A stretch of DNA of 64,000 nt from Bosea vaviloviae (GCF_001741865.1 NZ_CP017147.1:2595001-2659000), one strand, 5' to 3'; shown: positions 27,056-35,380, counted from the first letter of the stretch. The notes: generated by a model not told the origin, from the letters alone. Made by a program: numbers and translations.

Positions 27056-27397
27056 ATGCTAAGGAATCGAAGTGGCCTTGCTGTCGTGACCCTGTTTCTG
27101 TTGTCCACCCCGGCTGGGGCGGAGAACCTTGATGTTCTGCAAGGGAAATTTGCGTTCAACTGGCATTCAAATCCTGGTCGCCAGAAATGCGTCAAGGTGA
27201 CGGGGCCGTTGCTGACCAGTTTCAAATCGACCGGGTATCGTTGTGACCTGACCACACGATCGAATACCTCCTCGGGTGCAAGTGCCCGCACATGCACCGA
27301 GGTGAAAGGTCAAAATCAAAAAGAGTATCTGGTTTTCGACACGTTGCGAGCCTGCGAGCGCGAGCGGAAGACACAAGAGTCGAATGGCGAAGGTTGA
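27056..27397 (+). CDS. Small secreted four-cysteine protein
   Basis: A 113-residue protein of unknown function. From the ATG at 27056 (GGAGG seven bases upstream) it has a clear Sec signal peptide, LAVVTLFLLSTPAGA, cleaved before ENLD. The mature part holds four cysteines (RQKC, GYRC, ARTC, RAC), enough for two disulfides, and little hydrophobic core. Base composition is visibly less GC-rich than its neighbours and codon choice is less biased, which suggests later acquisition. Confidence 0.7.
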   Translation: MLRNRSGLAVVTLFLLSTPAGAENLDVLQGKFAFNWHSNPGRQKCVKVTGPLLTSFKSTGYRCDLTTRSNTSSGASARTCTEVKGQNQKEYLVFDTLRACERERKTQESNGEG

Positions 27398-27465
27398 TTT
27401 GCCTCTTTCCGAGGGGAAGGCATCCTTCGGTCGGACTGCATGCGTTTTCAGCGCGAAGGCCGTCC

Positions 27466-27517
27466 TAGAGCCGGATCAATGCGAAAAACCGGTGCCCACT
27501 TTTTTGCATCCTGCTCT
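27466..27517. repeat. Interspersed palindrome, GCGAAAAACCGG family, copy 3
   Basis: CTAGAGCCGGATCAATGCGAAAA at the left and TTTTTTGCATCCTGCTCTT at the right. It ends where the open frame of the next gene begins. Confidence 0.85.
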
Positions 27518-28095
27518 TGCGCCGGCCTGAGCCCGTCTCGGGTATCGCGCTGACCCACCCGTCCCCACCACGCTGGCGGGCGATGACGGCTGCCGACCTG
27601 CCCTGCGTCCTGGCGGTCGCAGCGCAGGCTCATCCCGGCTATCCCGAGGACGAAGCCGTTTTCACCGAGCGCCTCGCGCTGTCCGCGCAAGGCTGCCTCT
27701 GCCTGGAGGAGACCGGCCTGGAGGAGAGCGGCCGCGTCGGCGGCTATGTTGTGAGCCATCCCTGGCTGCTCGGCCAGGTTCCGGCGCTCAACAGCCAGCT
27801 CGGCGCGCTGCCAGATTCGGCCGACACCTATTACATCCACGATCTCGCTCTGTTGCCGCAGCTGCGCGGCAGCGGTGCGGCCAACGAAGTCGTCGCGCAG
27901 CTGGTACGGCTTGCGCGCGGAGCAGGCTTCGCCAGCCTGGCGCTGGCCGCCGTCAACGGCTCGGCCGGCTTCTGGCGGCGTCACGGCTTTCGCGAGACGC
28001 ATGACGCATCGCTTGATCGCAAGCTCGCGAGCTACGACGATGCGGCCCGCTACATGGTCCGCGATCTTGCGACCGACGAGGGGAAACCAGAATGA
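27517..28095 (+). CDS. GNAT family N-acetyltransferase
   Basis: Up to 192 residues. The acetyl-CoA loop is PQLRGSGAANEVVAQL and the terminal helix-strand is GFWRRHGFRETHD. The start is uncertain: a TTG at 27517 lies inside the preceding palindrome, and the first ATG is at 27583 (MTAADLPCVL). Family members usually have a few residues such as WRxM before TAADLP, which favours a start upstream of 27583. The stop overlaps the RidA ATG (ATGA), so the two are coupled. Substrate unknown. Confidence 0.8.
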   Translation: MRRPEPVSGIALTHPSPPRWRAMTAADLPCVLAVAAQAHPGYPEDEAVFTERLALSAQGCLCLEETGLEESGRVGGYVVSHPWLLGQVPALNSQLGALPDSADTYYIHDLALLPQLRGSGAANEVVAQLVRLARGAGFASLALAAVNGSAGFWRRHGFRETHDASLDRKLASYDDAARYMVRDLATDEGKPE

Positions 28096-28550
28096 GTGCC
28101 GAAGACAAGCTGAAGGGGTTGGGACTGACGTTGCCCGACGTGCCGACGCCGGTCGCCACCTATGTCAGCTTCAAGCAGGTCGGCGACATCGTCTACCTCT
28201 CCGGCCAGGGCCCGAAGCGGGCGGACGGCACCTATCCGACCGGCAAAGTCGGCAAGGACGTCACGATCGAGGAAGCCTACGAGCACGCCAAGCAGACCGG
28301 CCTCGGCCTGCTCGCTGCGATGAAGAAGGCGACTGGCTCGCTCGACAAGGTCGAGGTCATCAAACTGCTCGGCATGGTCAACGGCGCGCCGGATTTCGCG
28401 GACCAGCCCAAGGTCATCAATGGCTGCTCGGACCTGTTCGTCGCGGTGCTCGGCGAGCGCGGCCGGCATGCCCGCTCGGCCGTGGGCATGGGCTCGCTGC
28501 CCAACAACATGACGGTCGAGATCGAAGTGATCATCAAGGTGCTGCCATGA
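28092..28550 (+). CDS. RidA family (YjgF/YER057c) protein
   Basis: A 152-residue protein. RidA proteins hydrolyse reactive enamine/imine intermediates released by PLP enzymes. The segments YVSFKQVGDIVYLSGQGP and GGMVNGAPDF-like LGMVNGAPDFADQPKVINGCSDL match the extended RidA subgroup. It sits between a GNAT gene and a PLP enzyme gene, overlapping both by four bases. Genetic linkage of RidA with a PLP enzyme fits its detoxifying role. Confidence 0.9.
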   Translation: MSAEDKLKGLGLTLPDVPTPVATYVSFKQVGDIVYLSGQGPKRADGTYPTGKVGKDVTIEEAYEHAKQTGLGLLAAMKKATGSLDKVEVIKLLGMVNGAPDFADQPKVINGCSDLFVAVLGERGRHARSAVGMGSLPNNMTVEIEVIIKVLP

Positions 28551-29638
28551 CCGCGCTGGCCCAGGAGACGCTGAAGGACGAAATCGCCCGCGTCTACGGC
28601 ACGCCGGCCGTTGTCATCGACCTCGACAAGGTCGAGGCCAACATCGCCCGGCTCCAGGCCGTCTGCGATGCGAAGGGCGTCGCCAACCGCCCCCATATCA
28701 AGACGCATAAATCGCCCGAGCTCGCCCGCCTCCAGGTCGAGGCCGGCGCGCGCGGCATCACCTGCCAGAAGCTCGGCGAGGCCGAGATCATGGCTGATGG
28801 CGGCATCGACGACATCATGGTCAGCTACAACATCCTCGGCGAGGAGAAGCTCGGCCGGTTGGGCGCGTTGCAGCGGCGCGTGCGCATGATCGTCGCGGCC
28901 GATAATCCGGTCACCATCGCCGGCTTGCCGAAGGCGGCCGAGATCGCCGGCCGCAATCTCGAGGTCGTCGTCGAATGCGACACCGGCCGCAAGCGTGCCG
29001 GCGTCGAGACGCCGGGCGAGGCGGTCGAGCTCGCCAAGCTGATCGCGGGCTCCAAGGGCCTGACCTTTGCGGGCTTCCTGATGTACCCGCCCGAGGATGG
29101 CTGGGAGCGCACGCAGATCTTCCTCGACACGGCCAATGCCGGCCTGCGCGAGGCGGGGTTGGAGGCCGGCATCGTCTCGACCGGCGGCTCGCCCAACATC
29201 CCCAATATCGGCAAGCTCAAGGGCGCGACCGAGCACCGCTCCGGCACCTCGATCTTCAACGACCGCATGCAGGTCGCGGCCGGGGTCGCGACGCTGGAGG
29301 ATTGCGCGCTTTCAGTCTACGCCACGGTGGTCAGCCGGGCCGGGCCTGAGCGCGGCATCCTCGATTCCGGCTCGAAGACGCTGACCAGCGACACAGGCGG
29401 CCTCGACGGCCATGGCTACATCCTCGAATATCCGGCGGCGAGGATCGCGAAATTCGCCGAGGAGCACGGCTTCCTCGATCTTGCGGCCAGCAATGAGCGG
29501 CCCGATGTCGGCGAGGTCGTGCGCATCATCCCCAACCATGTCTGCGTGGTGGTGAACATGGTAGACCGCTTGATCACCGTGCGCGGCGACAAGCTCATCG
29601 GCGACATGCCGGTGGCGGCGCGCGGCAAGCTCACCTGA
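28547..29638 (+). CDS. D-threonine aldolase / D-serine dehydratase-type PLP enzyme (alanine racemase N-terminal fold)
   Basis: A 363-residue fold-type III PLP enzyme. Lys52 in RPHIKTHKSPELA is the expected Schiff-base lysine. The C-terminal metal-binding region is recognisable as PNHVCVVVNMVD, with His and Cys ligands. Members cleave D-3-hydroxy amino acids to glycine and aldehyde, or dehydrate D-serine; the reaction cannot be told apart from sequence alone. It starts inside the ridA stop (ATGA). It fits a D-amino-acid branch of the surrounding catabolic block. Confidence 0.9.
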   Translation: MTALAQETLKDEIARVYGTPAVVIDLDKVEANIARLQAVCDAKGVANRPHIKTHKSPELARLQVEAGARGITCQKLGEAEIMADGGIDDIMVSYNILGEEKLGRLGALQRRVRMIVAADNPVTIAGLPKAAEIAGRNLEVVVECDTGRKRAGVETPGEAVELAKLIAGSKGLTFAGFLMYPPEDGWERTQIFLDTANAGLREAGLEAGIVSTGGSPNIPNIGKLKGATEHRSGTSIFNDRMQVAAGVATLEDCALSVYATVVSRAGPERGILDSGSKTLTSDTGGLDGHGYILEYPAARIAKFAEEHGFLDLAASNERPDVGEVVRIIPNHVCVVVNMVDRLITVRGDKLIGDMPVAARGKLT

Positions 29639-29666
29639 TCGCGGCGGCTGTTGGTCCTGTTGAACC

Positions 29667-30182
29667 TCAGTTCTGCAGGACCTTCGCGCCTTTGATCACG
29701 ACGTCGCCGCTGCCCTTGACGTCGATCTTGCCGCTGCCCTTGATGTCGATGTCCTTACCTTGGACCCTGATCGAGCCATCCTTCTTCATGTCGATCTCGG
29801 CGTCGCCGGCCTCTAGCGCCACTCGCTCGCCGGCGGTGATGGAGAACGTCTTTCCGACGCTGACATCGACATCCTTCATCAGCGACGCGCTCAGTGTGTA
29901 GCCCGCCAGCGAGATGGTGTGAGAGCCTGCGATGGTGATCGCCGCGGCTACCCTGACATCGAGGGCGGCCGAGGTCTTGAGCGAAAGAGAGGAGCCGGCG
30001 CTGATCGCGGTCGCGCCGCCTGAGGTGACCTGCACCGCGCCTCCCGCCGTGATGCTGAGTGAGCCCTCTGTCCGGATCTTCAGGCCGGACGGGCTGACGT
30101 CGATCACCTGCCGCAGTGCCTGCAGCTGGGCTTCGAGGCTCGCGATCCTGCGGGCGAGCATGTCGCTTTCGCCAGGTGCCAT
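29667..30182 (-). CDS. Spike-like beta-repeat protein (gpV/VgrG C-terminal type), orphan
   Basis: A 171-residue protein starting at the ATG at 30182 (AAGGA eight bases upstream). A short coiled coil, RRIASLEAQLQALRQVI, is followed by about 130 residues of alternating short strands: LSITAGGAVQVTSGG, ALDVRVAAAITIAG, IDIKGSGKIDVKGSGDVVIKG. This resembles the beta-helix of phage gpV baseplate spikes and VgrG DUF2345 tails. No other tail, contractile or type VI gene is near. It may be a stray spike fragment or an independent trimeric stalk. Confidence 0.6.
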   Translation of the reverse strand: MAPGESDMLARRIASLEAQLQALRQVIDVSPSGLKIRTEGSLSITAGGAVQVTSGGATAISAGSSLSLKTSAALDVRVAAAITIAGSHTISLAGYTLSASLMKDVDVSVGKTFSITAGERVALEAGDAEIDMKKDGSIRVQGKDIDIKGSGKIDVKGSGDVVIKGAKVLQN

Positions 30183-30282
30183 TGCTCTGTTCCTTCCCCA
30201 TGCGATGCCCGGCGCGGGGGGTGGATGCGCCGGCCGGGACCGCCGGCTCAATCGCGCCAGAGTGGCGGCCGCTTGTCAATCT

Positions 30283-30332
30283 TCCGGATGCTGCGCGTTC
30301 CAGGCTGCCGCATAGTCGGTGCAGAGCCGGTC
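30283..30332 (-). pseudogene. C-terminal relic of a DUF1028 gene next to chrA
   Basis: This 50-bp stretch matches 32696-32745, the 3' end of the intact DUF1028 gene, at 48 of 50 positions and in the same orientation. On the minus strand it reads DRLCTDYAAAWNAQHPED and then stop (TGA at 30276-30278), against the intact DRLCTDYAAAWNARHPEG. It begins exactly at the chrA stop codon. It is either a remnant of a lost DUF1028 copy or one repeat of a rearrangement. Confidence 0.8.
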
Positions 30333-30861
30333 AGATCTGTCCGACGCCGCTGAGCCCGACCAGAGCGCCGAAGGCGAGCACCAGCAGCGGGTGCAGGCGC
30401 GTCGTCAATGCGGCGATGGTGCAGACGGCGACGATCGCGGCCAGGATCCATTCATGGGCCGAGGCCTGGGTGATGACCGCTGCGCTCGCGGTGACGAGGC
30501 CCACGGTCATCGGCACCAGCCCGGCCTGCACGATACGGCGCCAGGGCCGGTCCTTGAAGCGCTCCCAGAGCTGCATCGCGATGCCCGTCAGCAGGGATGA
30601 AGGACCGAACTTCGCCAGCGTGGTGACGAGGACGCCGGGCCAGCTCGCAACATGCCAGCCGACCAGCGGCACGATCATCATGTTGGGCCCGGGCGCCGCC
30701 TGGGCGAGGGCGAACATTGCCCCGAATTGCTGCGCAGTCATCCAGTGATGGATCTCGACCACCTGCCTTTGCATCTCCGGCAGGATGGTGTTGCCGCCGC
30801 CGAAGGCGAGCAGCGAAAGCTGCGTGAAGATCAGCGCCAGCGCGATCAGGACCGAACTCAT
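30331..30861 (-). CDS. chrA: Chromate transporter, second half (short ChrA-type)
   Basis: A 176-residue membrane protein with about five helices. It holds one CHR domain: LSLLAFGGGNTILPEMQRQVVE at the N-terminus and AQAAPGPNMMIVPLVGWHVAS. Short CHR proteins work as pairs of opposite topology and export chromate. The ATG at 30861 overlaps the TGA of its partner by four bases. Its stop abuts the DUF1028 relic. Confidence 0.88.
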   Translation of the reverse strand: MSSVLIALALIFTQLSLLAFGGGNTILPEMQRQVVEIHHWMTAQQFGAMFALAQAAPGPNMMIVPLVGWHVASWPGVLVTTLAKFGPSSLLTGIAMQLWERFKDRPWRRIVQAGLVPMTVGLVTASAAVITQASAHEWILAAIVAVCTIAALTTRLHPLLVLAFGALVGLSGVGQI

Positions 30862-31445
30862 GGGGTGTTCTCCCCCTTGTCGAGCTTCCAGCTGGCCAAA
30901 ACGCTGATCGGCGCCAGGACCAGCATCGTCGCAAGCAGCGGCAAGCGCAGGATCGCGATGGCAAGGAAGCAGAGCAGAGCGATCGCGATGCCGGCCGGCT
31001 TGCGGCGCAAGGGCAGGGCGATCTTCACGGCCATGGCGACGAGCAGGCCGGCAGCGGCCGCCGCCAGCCCGGCGAAGAGATGGCGGATATGCGGATCGTC
31101 CTGGTAGTGGTCGTAGAGGATGCCGAGCCCGATCACGATTGCGGTGGGCGCCGCGATCAGGCCCAGCAGCGCGGCGAGCGCCCCAAGCGGGCCGCGAAAT
31201 TTCAGGCCGATCGCCACCGACATGTTGATGATGTTCCCGCCCGGCAGGAACTGGCAGAGGCCGAGCAGGTCGGTGAACTCCTTGCCGCTCATCCAGTGGC
31301 GTTGCTCGACGACCATGGTCCTGGCCAGCGGCAGGACCCCGCCGAAGCCGATCAGGCCGAGGAAGAGAAAGCCGCTGAAAAGCTGGGCGACGGTCGGTTC
31401 CGTGCGAGCGATTTCGGGATCTGCGAGGCTGGCTGGGGTGCTCAT
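30858..31445 (-). CDS. chrA: Chromate transporter, first half (short ChrA-type)
   Basis: A 195-residue membrane protein with one CHR domain. Marks are GFLFLGLIGFGGVLPLARTMVVEQ and CQFLPGGNIINMSVAIG, equivalent to the FGGP/PGP signatures of full-length ChrA. The ATG at 31445 gives MSTPASLADPEIA; the frame upstream is not conserved-looking. It is coupled to the second CHR gene and divergent from a LysR regulator. Whether the ion is chromate or another oxyanion is not shown. Confidence 0.88.
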   Translation of the reverse strand: MSTPASLADPEIARTEPTVAQLFSGFLFLGLIGFGGVLPLARTMVVEQRHWMSGKEFTDLLGLCQFLPGGNIINMSVAIGLKFRGPLGALAALLGLIAAPTAIVIGLGILYDHYQDDPHIRHLFAGLAAAAAGLLVAMAVKIALPLRRKPAGIAIALLCFLAIAILRLPLLATMLVLAPISVLASWKLDKGENTP

Positions 31446-31522
31446 GGTCTGTTTCAGGCCGTCCACCGATGCGGAAGGGGAGGGCCAGGAGCATCCATAT
31501 GCTTTCAAGAACAGTGCGTCTA

Positions 31523-31561
31523 GTATATGAAATACGCAAGATCCATACTTACAGAATATGG
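31523..31561. promoter_or_regulatory. Candidate LysR operators between chrA and its regulator
   Basis: Two dyads lie in an AT-rich gap: GTAT-N5-ATAC at 31523-31535 and CCATA-N9-TATGG at 31543-31561, the latter overlapping the regulator start. The spacing suits the interrupted T-N11-A sites of LysR proteins. No experimental basis. Confidence 0.4.
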
Positions 31562-32508
31562 CTATGATCGAACTGCGCCATTTCCGTTATTTCGTGGCGG
31601 TCGCCGAAGAGGGCCATGTGACGCGGGCCGCCGCGCGCCTGGGGATCCAGCAGCCGCCGCTCAGCCAGCAGATCCGCGCGCTGGAGAGGGAAGTCGGCGC
31701 GCAATTGTTCCGCCGCCTGCCGCGCGGCGTCGAACTCACCGATGCCGGGCGCACGCTGCTGGAGAAGGCGAGGCTCGTCCTGTCCGATGTGGAGCTGGCG
31801 CTCGATGCCGCGCGGCGCACGGCGCGCGGCGAGCAGGGTCAGCTCGTCATCGGCTTCACCAGCTCGGCTGCGTTTCATCCGCTGGTGGCGTCCGTGGTCC
31901 GTCTGCTGCGCCAGACCGTGCCGGGCGTCACCTTGGCGCTTCGCGAGGGCAATACCAGCGATCTGATCGGGGAGCTGCGCTCCGAGCGCCTCGACGCGGC
32001 CTTCATCCGCTCGCCGGTCGAGCGCCCGGTCGGGCTTGTGGTCGAGCCGCTGCTGGCGGAGGAGATGCTGGTCGCGCTGCCCGACCAGCACGCCATCGTG
32101 GAACGCTTGGCCGGGCGCTTGGCGAAGCGCGCGGGCCAAGGGATGCTGGAGGGGCGTATCGCTCTGGCCGAACTGGCGCAGGAGACCTTCATCCTCTATC
32201 GGCGTCCCTCGGGTCCGGGCCTCTATGACAGCATCATCGCCGCCTGCCGCGCCGCCGGGTTTAGCCCCCGGATCGGCCAGGAAGCCCCGCAAATGGTGTC
32301 GACGCTAAGCCTCGTGGCGGCCGGCCTGGGCGTCTCGATCATTCCCGCATCGATGGCCCGTCTCGAGACGAACGGCATCGCCTATGCCCGTCTCGATGAC
32401 CTGCCCCGGCTGACCGCGCCGCTGCATCTGGCCTATCGCGAGGAAAAGCCCTCCGGTGCGCTGGAGCGCTTCATCGACTGCGTCAGGCGCAGCGGCGACG
32501 TGATCTAG
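31558..32508 (+). CDS. LysR family transcriptional regulator (CatR/BenM-like)
   Basis: A 316-residue regulator. The N-terminal wHTH reads IELRHFRYFVAVAEEGHVTRAA and LSQQIRALEREVGAQLF, and an effector domain follows (QLVIGFTSSAAFHPLV). ATGs at 31558 and 31564 are both possible. It is divergent from the chromate-transporter pair, its probable target, with candidate operators in between. The regulator and transporter together form the block bracketed by the 50-bp DUF1028 repeats. Confidence 0.88.
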   Translation: MAMIELRHFRYFVAVAEEGHVTRAAARLGIQQPPLSQQIRALEREVGAQLFRRLPRGVELTDAGRTLLEKARLVLSDVELALDAARRTARGEQGQLVIGFTSSAAFHPLVASVVRLLRQTVPGVTLALREGNTSDLIGELRSERLDAAFIRSPVERPVGLVVEPLLAEEMLVALPDQHAIVERLAGRLAKRAGQGMLEGRIALAELAQETFILYRRPSGPGLYDSIIAACRAAGFSPRIGQEAPQMVSTLSLVAAGLGVSIIPASMARLETNGIAYARLDDLPRLTAPLHLAYREEKPSGALERFIDCVRRSGDVI

Positions 32509-32527
32509 GTTTTAGTACCTTCCAAGC

Positions 32528-32616
32528 CGTCGTTGCGAGCACAGCGAAGCAATCCAGGGGGACGTCGAGCTCTGCCGCTCCTGGATTGCTTCGTCGCTTT
32601 GCTCCTCGCAATGACG
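32528..32616. repeat. Interspersed palindrome, CGTCATTGCGAG family, copy 2
   Basis: CCGTCGTTGCGAGC at the left and CTCGCAATGACGG at the right, with inner GAAGCAATCCAGG and CCTGGATTGCTTC arms. It lies between the convergent LysR and DUF1028 genes. Confidence 0.88.
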
Positions 32617-32688
32617 GTGCGGGTCAGGCTTAAATCAGCCCCTGGAGCCTTGCGCGAAAAACCTGATCGAGCGCCGGCACGGCCGGCC

Positions 32689-33417
32689 TCACCCCTCCGG
32701 ATGCCGCGCGTTCCAGGCCGCCGCATAGTCGGTGCAGAGCCGGTCGAGCTCGACGCGGTCGGTGACGCCGGCTGGCCTGGCACGCGAGGGCGAGGCCTGC
32801 TGGAACGGCACATAGCGCTGATGCGCGATGCGCCAGAGCCGGCGCAACTCGACGAGCGGGTCGGCATGGTCGTCGACGCGGATGTCGAAGCTCGGCATCG
32901 GCTCGCCGGCCCAGATGCGGATGGCGCAGGATTGCCGCCCGCGCTTGTCGCCGCCGGCCTTCTCGCCGGCCTCGAGCGCGACCAGCAGGCGCTCGTCGAA
33001 ATCGAGCGCCGACGCCGCGATATAGGCCTTCAGCGTCTCCTCGATCACTTCCGGCCCGGCCAGCATGTTGCCGGCGACGGAGATCTGCGGACCGTGCACG
33101 GCCCCGCACCAGTCGATGCAGGCCGAGCCGGTGTAAGCGGCGATCTTGCCCTCGCGGTCGATCACATGAAGCTGGCGATGGGCGCGGCCGTCATCGGCGG
33201 CCGTCAGCGTCGCGATGATCTCGACGGCGGAGCGGCCCTCCTGCAGCAGCCTGAGGCCGTCGACCCCGTAGAGCGGGTTGACGAAGGCCTGGGTTGCGAT
33301 CGCCCCGATGCGCCCGCCGCCATAGGGCACGCGCGAGCCCACGGCGAAGGCGCAGGTCGAGACGGCGACGCCATAGGCGCCGGTGGCGGCGTCACGGGCG
33401 ACGATGGACCATGTCAT
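32689..33417 (-). CDS. DUF1028 family protein (Ntn-hydrolase-like)
   Basis: A 242-residue protein. It begins MTWSIVARDAATGAYGVAVST and continues VGSRVPYGGGRIGAIATQAFVNP, the DUF1028 signature. The fold is related to Ntn hydrolases, and family members are often linked to peptide uptake and gamma-glutamyltransferase. The C-terminus (about 190-242) is a putative binding tail ending RLCTDYAAAWNARHPEG. The start is 13 bases after the GGT stop, so they share an operon. A copy of its last 17 codons lies at 30283. Confidence 0.88.
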   Translation of the reverse strand: MTWSIVARDAATGAYGVAVSTCAFAVGSRVPYGGGRIGAIATQAFVNPLYGVDGLRLLQEGRSAVEIIATLTAADDGRAHRQLHVIDREGKIAAYTGSACIDWCGAVHGPQISVAGNMLAGPEVIEETLKAYIAASALDFDERLLVALEAGEKAGGDKRGRQSCAIRIWAGEPMPSFDIRVDDHADPLVELRRLWRIAHQRYVPFQQASPSRARPAGVTDRVELDRLCTDYAAAWNARHPEG

Positions 33418-33430
33418 ATGTGCAGCCCCT

Positions 33431-35230
33431 TCAGCGTCCGGCAGCGTAGGCTTGCATCAGACGCGGGGTGGCCGCCGCGCGCAAGAGGCCGTTGCGGCTC
33501 TTCTCGGCCGCGGTCAGGCGCCCGACCGTCCAGGCCGGGGCGCGCTCCAAGGAGTGGTCACGCCGGACGAGGTCGGCGAGCGCCGCCTCGCCGATGCTCT
33601 CCTCAACCATCAGATGCCCCGGCCGCGCCTCGCGTGGATAGAAGGAGGAGGGGAAGTGCTGGGTGTGGAACAGCGGCAGGTCGATCGCCTCCTGCAGGTT
33701 GAGGCCGTGATGCACCCGGCGCAGGAACATGCCGAGCTGCCATTGCTCCTGCTGGTCGCCGCCCGGCGTGCCGAAGACGAGGCGCGGCTCGCCATTCTCG
33801 AAGGCGAGCGTCGGCGTCAGCGTCGTGCGCGGCCGCTTGAAGGGGGCGAGCGAGGCCGGCAGCCCTTCTTCCAGCCAGAAGGCCTGCGCCCGCGAATTCA
33901 GCGGGAAGCCGAGCGAAGGGATCACCGGCGAGGATTGCAGCCAGCCGCCCGAAGGCGTCGCGGCGATCATGTTGCCCCATTTGTCGATGACGTCGATATG
34001 GACGGTGTCGCCGCGCCGCCCGGCCGCGACCATCGAGGCCATGGTCGGCTCGCCGACGCTGGCGCCGCCCGTGCCCGACTGGCCGGCAATGCGGACGCCG
34101 GCGAGCATGCGCCCGACCTGTTCCTCGTACCCGGGGACCGTGCCGGGCCGCAATTCATGCGAGGCCCGCTCGCCGATAAGCTCGCGACGGCCGCTCGCAT
34201 AATCCTCGGAGAGCAGCGTCGCCAGCGGCACCTTCACGAAATCCGGATCGCCGTAATAGGCCTCGCGGTCGGCGAAGCCGAGCTTCAGCGCCTCCGTGAC
34301 ATGATGCACGAAGGCGGCGCTGTTGGGGCCCATCCCGGCGATATCGATGCCCTCCAGGATCTTCAGCGTCTGCAGGAAGACCGGGCCCTGGCCCCAGGGG
34401 CCGATCTTGAAGACCTCCCAGCCATGATAGGTCACGCTCGTCGGCGTCTCGTAGCTCGGCTGCCAGCGCGCCATGTCGTCGGCGGTGAGCAGGCCCTTAT
34501 GGCGGCGGCCCGACGAATCCATCGCCTCCGTCGTCCGGCAGAATGTGTCCATCGCTTCGGCGACGAAGCCCTTGTACCAGGCGTCATAGGCCGCCTGGAT
34601 CTGTTCCTGCCGGTCGGAGCCGGCGGCTTCCGCTTCGGAGAGAAGGCGCTTGTAAGTGTCGGCGGCGGCCTGGTTGCGGAAGAGCTCCTTGGCCTTGGGC
34701 ACATTGCCGCCGGGCAGATAGACCGCGCCCGATGTCGGCCATTCCCCGGTGAAGAGTTCAGTCAGTTCCGCGATCGAGTTCGAGACGCGCGGCAGCATCG
34801 GGTGGCCGTTCTCGAAATAGCCGATCGCGGGTTCGAGCACCTCGCGCAGGGGCAGGCGGCCATGGTCGCGCAGCAGCGTCATCCAGCCGCCGAAGGCGCC
34901 GGGCACCACGGTCGAGAGCAGGCCGGAGCCCGGGATCAGGTCGAGCCCGAGTGCCTTGAAGGCCTCGATCGTCGCGGCCTCGGGAGCGGGCCCCTGTGCG
35001 CAGAGAACCTCGACCTTCTTCGTTTCGGCCGAGTAGAACACCGCCGGCATGTCGCCGGCCGGGCCGACGAGGTGCGGTTCCACCACCTGCAGCACGAAAG
35101 CGGCCGCCGCGCAGGCGTCGAAGGCGTTGCCGCCCTTTTCCAGCATCGCCATGCCCGAGGCGGTGGCAAGCCAGTGCGTCGAGGTGACGACACCGAAGGT
35201 GCCGAGGATTTCGGGGCGGGTGGTGAACAT
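33431..35230 (-). CDS. Gamma-glutamyltransferase family Ntn hydrolase
   Basis: A 599-residue precursor of the GGT/cephalosporin-acylase family. The expected autocleavage and nucleophile residue is Thr409 in RRGDTVHIDVID. The large-subunit start STHWLATASGMAMLEKGGNAFDA and the PGAFGGWMTLL segment are typical. There is no signal peptide, unlike periplasmic GGTs, so it probably acts in the cytoplasm on imported gamma-glutamyl compounds. It lies between DUF1028 and the dipeptide-type ABC genes on the same strand. Confidence 0.92.
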   Translation of the reverse strand: MFTTRPEILGTFGVVTSTHWLATASGMAMLEKGGNAFDACAAAAFVLQVVEPHLVGPAGDMPAVFYSAETKKVEVLCAQGPAPEAATIEAFKALGLDLIPGSGLLSTVVPGAFGGWMTLLRDHGRLPLREVLEPAIGYFENGHPMLPRVSNSIAELTELFTGEWPTSGAVYLPGGNVPKAKELFRNQAAADTYKRLLSEAEAAGSDRQEQIQAAYDAWYKGFVAEAMDTFCRTTEAMDSSGRRHKGLLTADDMARWQPSYETPTSVTYHGWEVFKIGPWGQGPVFLQTLKILEGIDIAGMGPNSAAFVHHVTEALKLGFADREAYYGDPDFVKVPLATLLSEDYASGRRELIGERASHELRPGTVPGYEEQVGRMLAGVRIAGQSGTGGASVGEPTMASMVAAGRRGDTVHIDVIDKWGNMIAATPSGGWLQSSPVIPSLGFPLNSRAQAFWLEEGLPASLAPFKRPRTTLTPTLAFENGEPRLVFGTPGGDQQEQWQLGMFLRRVHHGLNLQEAIDLPLFHTQHFPSSFYPREARPGHLMVEESIGEAALADLVRRDHSLERAPAWTVGRLTAAEKSRNGLLRAAATPRLMQAYAAGR

Positions 35231-35274
35231 GGTCAGTCTTCCTCAGGGCAGTGAAGGCCAGAAACAAAACACGC

Positions 35275-35380
35275 CGTCATTCCGGACAAGCCGCGTAGCG
35301 GCGCAGATCCGGAATCCATCGGAGGCCACCGAACTCTATGATGGATTCCGGATCTCCGCTCCGCTGCGTCCGGAATGACA
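35275..35380. repeat. Interspersed palindrome, CGTCATCCCGGAC family, copy 2
   Basis: CGTCATTCCGGAC and GTCCGGAATGACA form the ends; ATCCGGAATCCATC and GATGGATTCCGGAT form the inner arms. It separates the permease gene from GGT inside the operon. Confidence 0.9.

Noticed and set aside
33383..35254. Long plus-strand open frame opposite gamma-glutamyltransferase
   Set aside because: A shadow of GGT; no domain is recognisable and codon positions fit the opposite strand.
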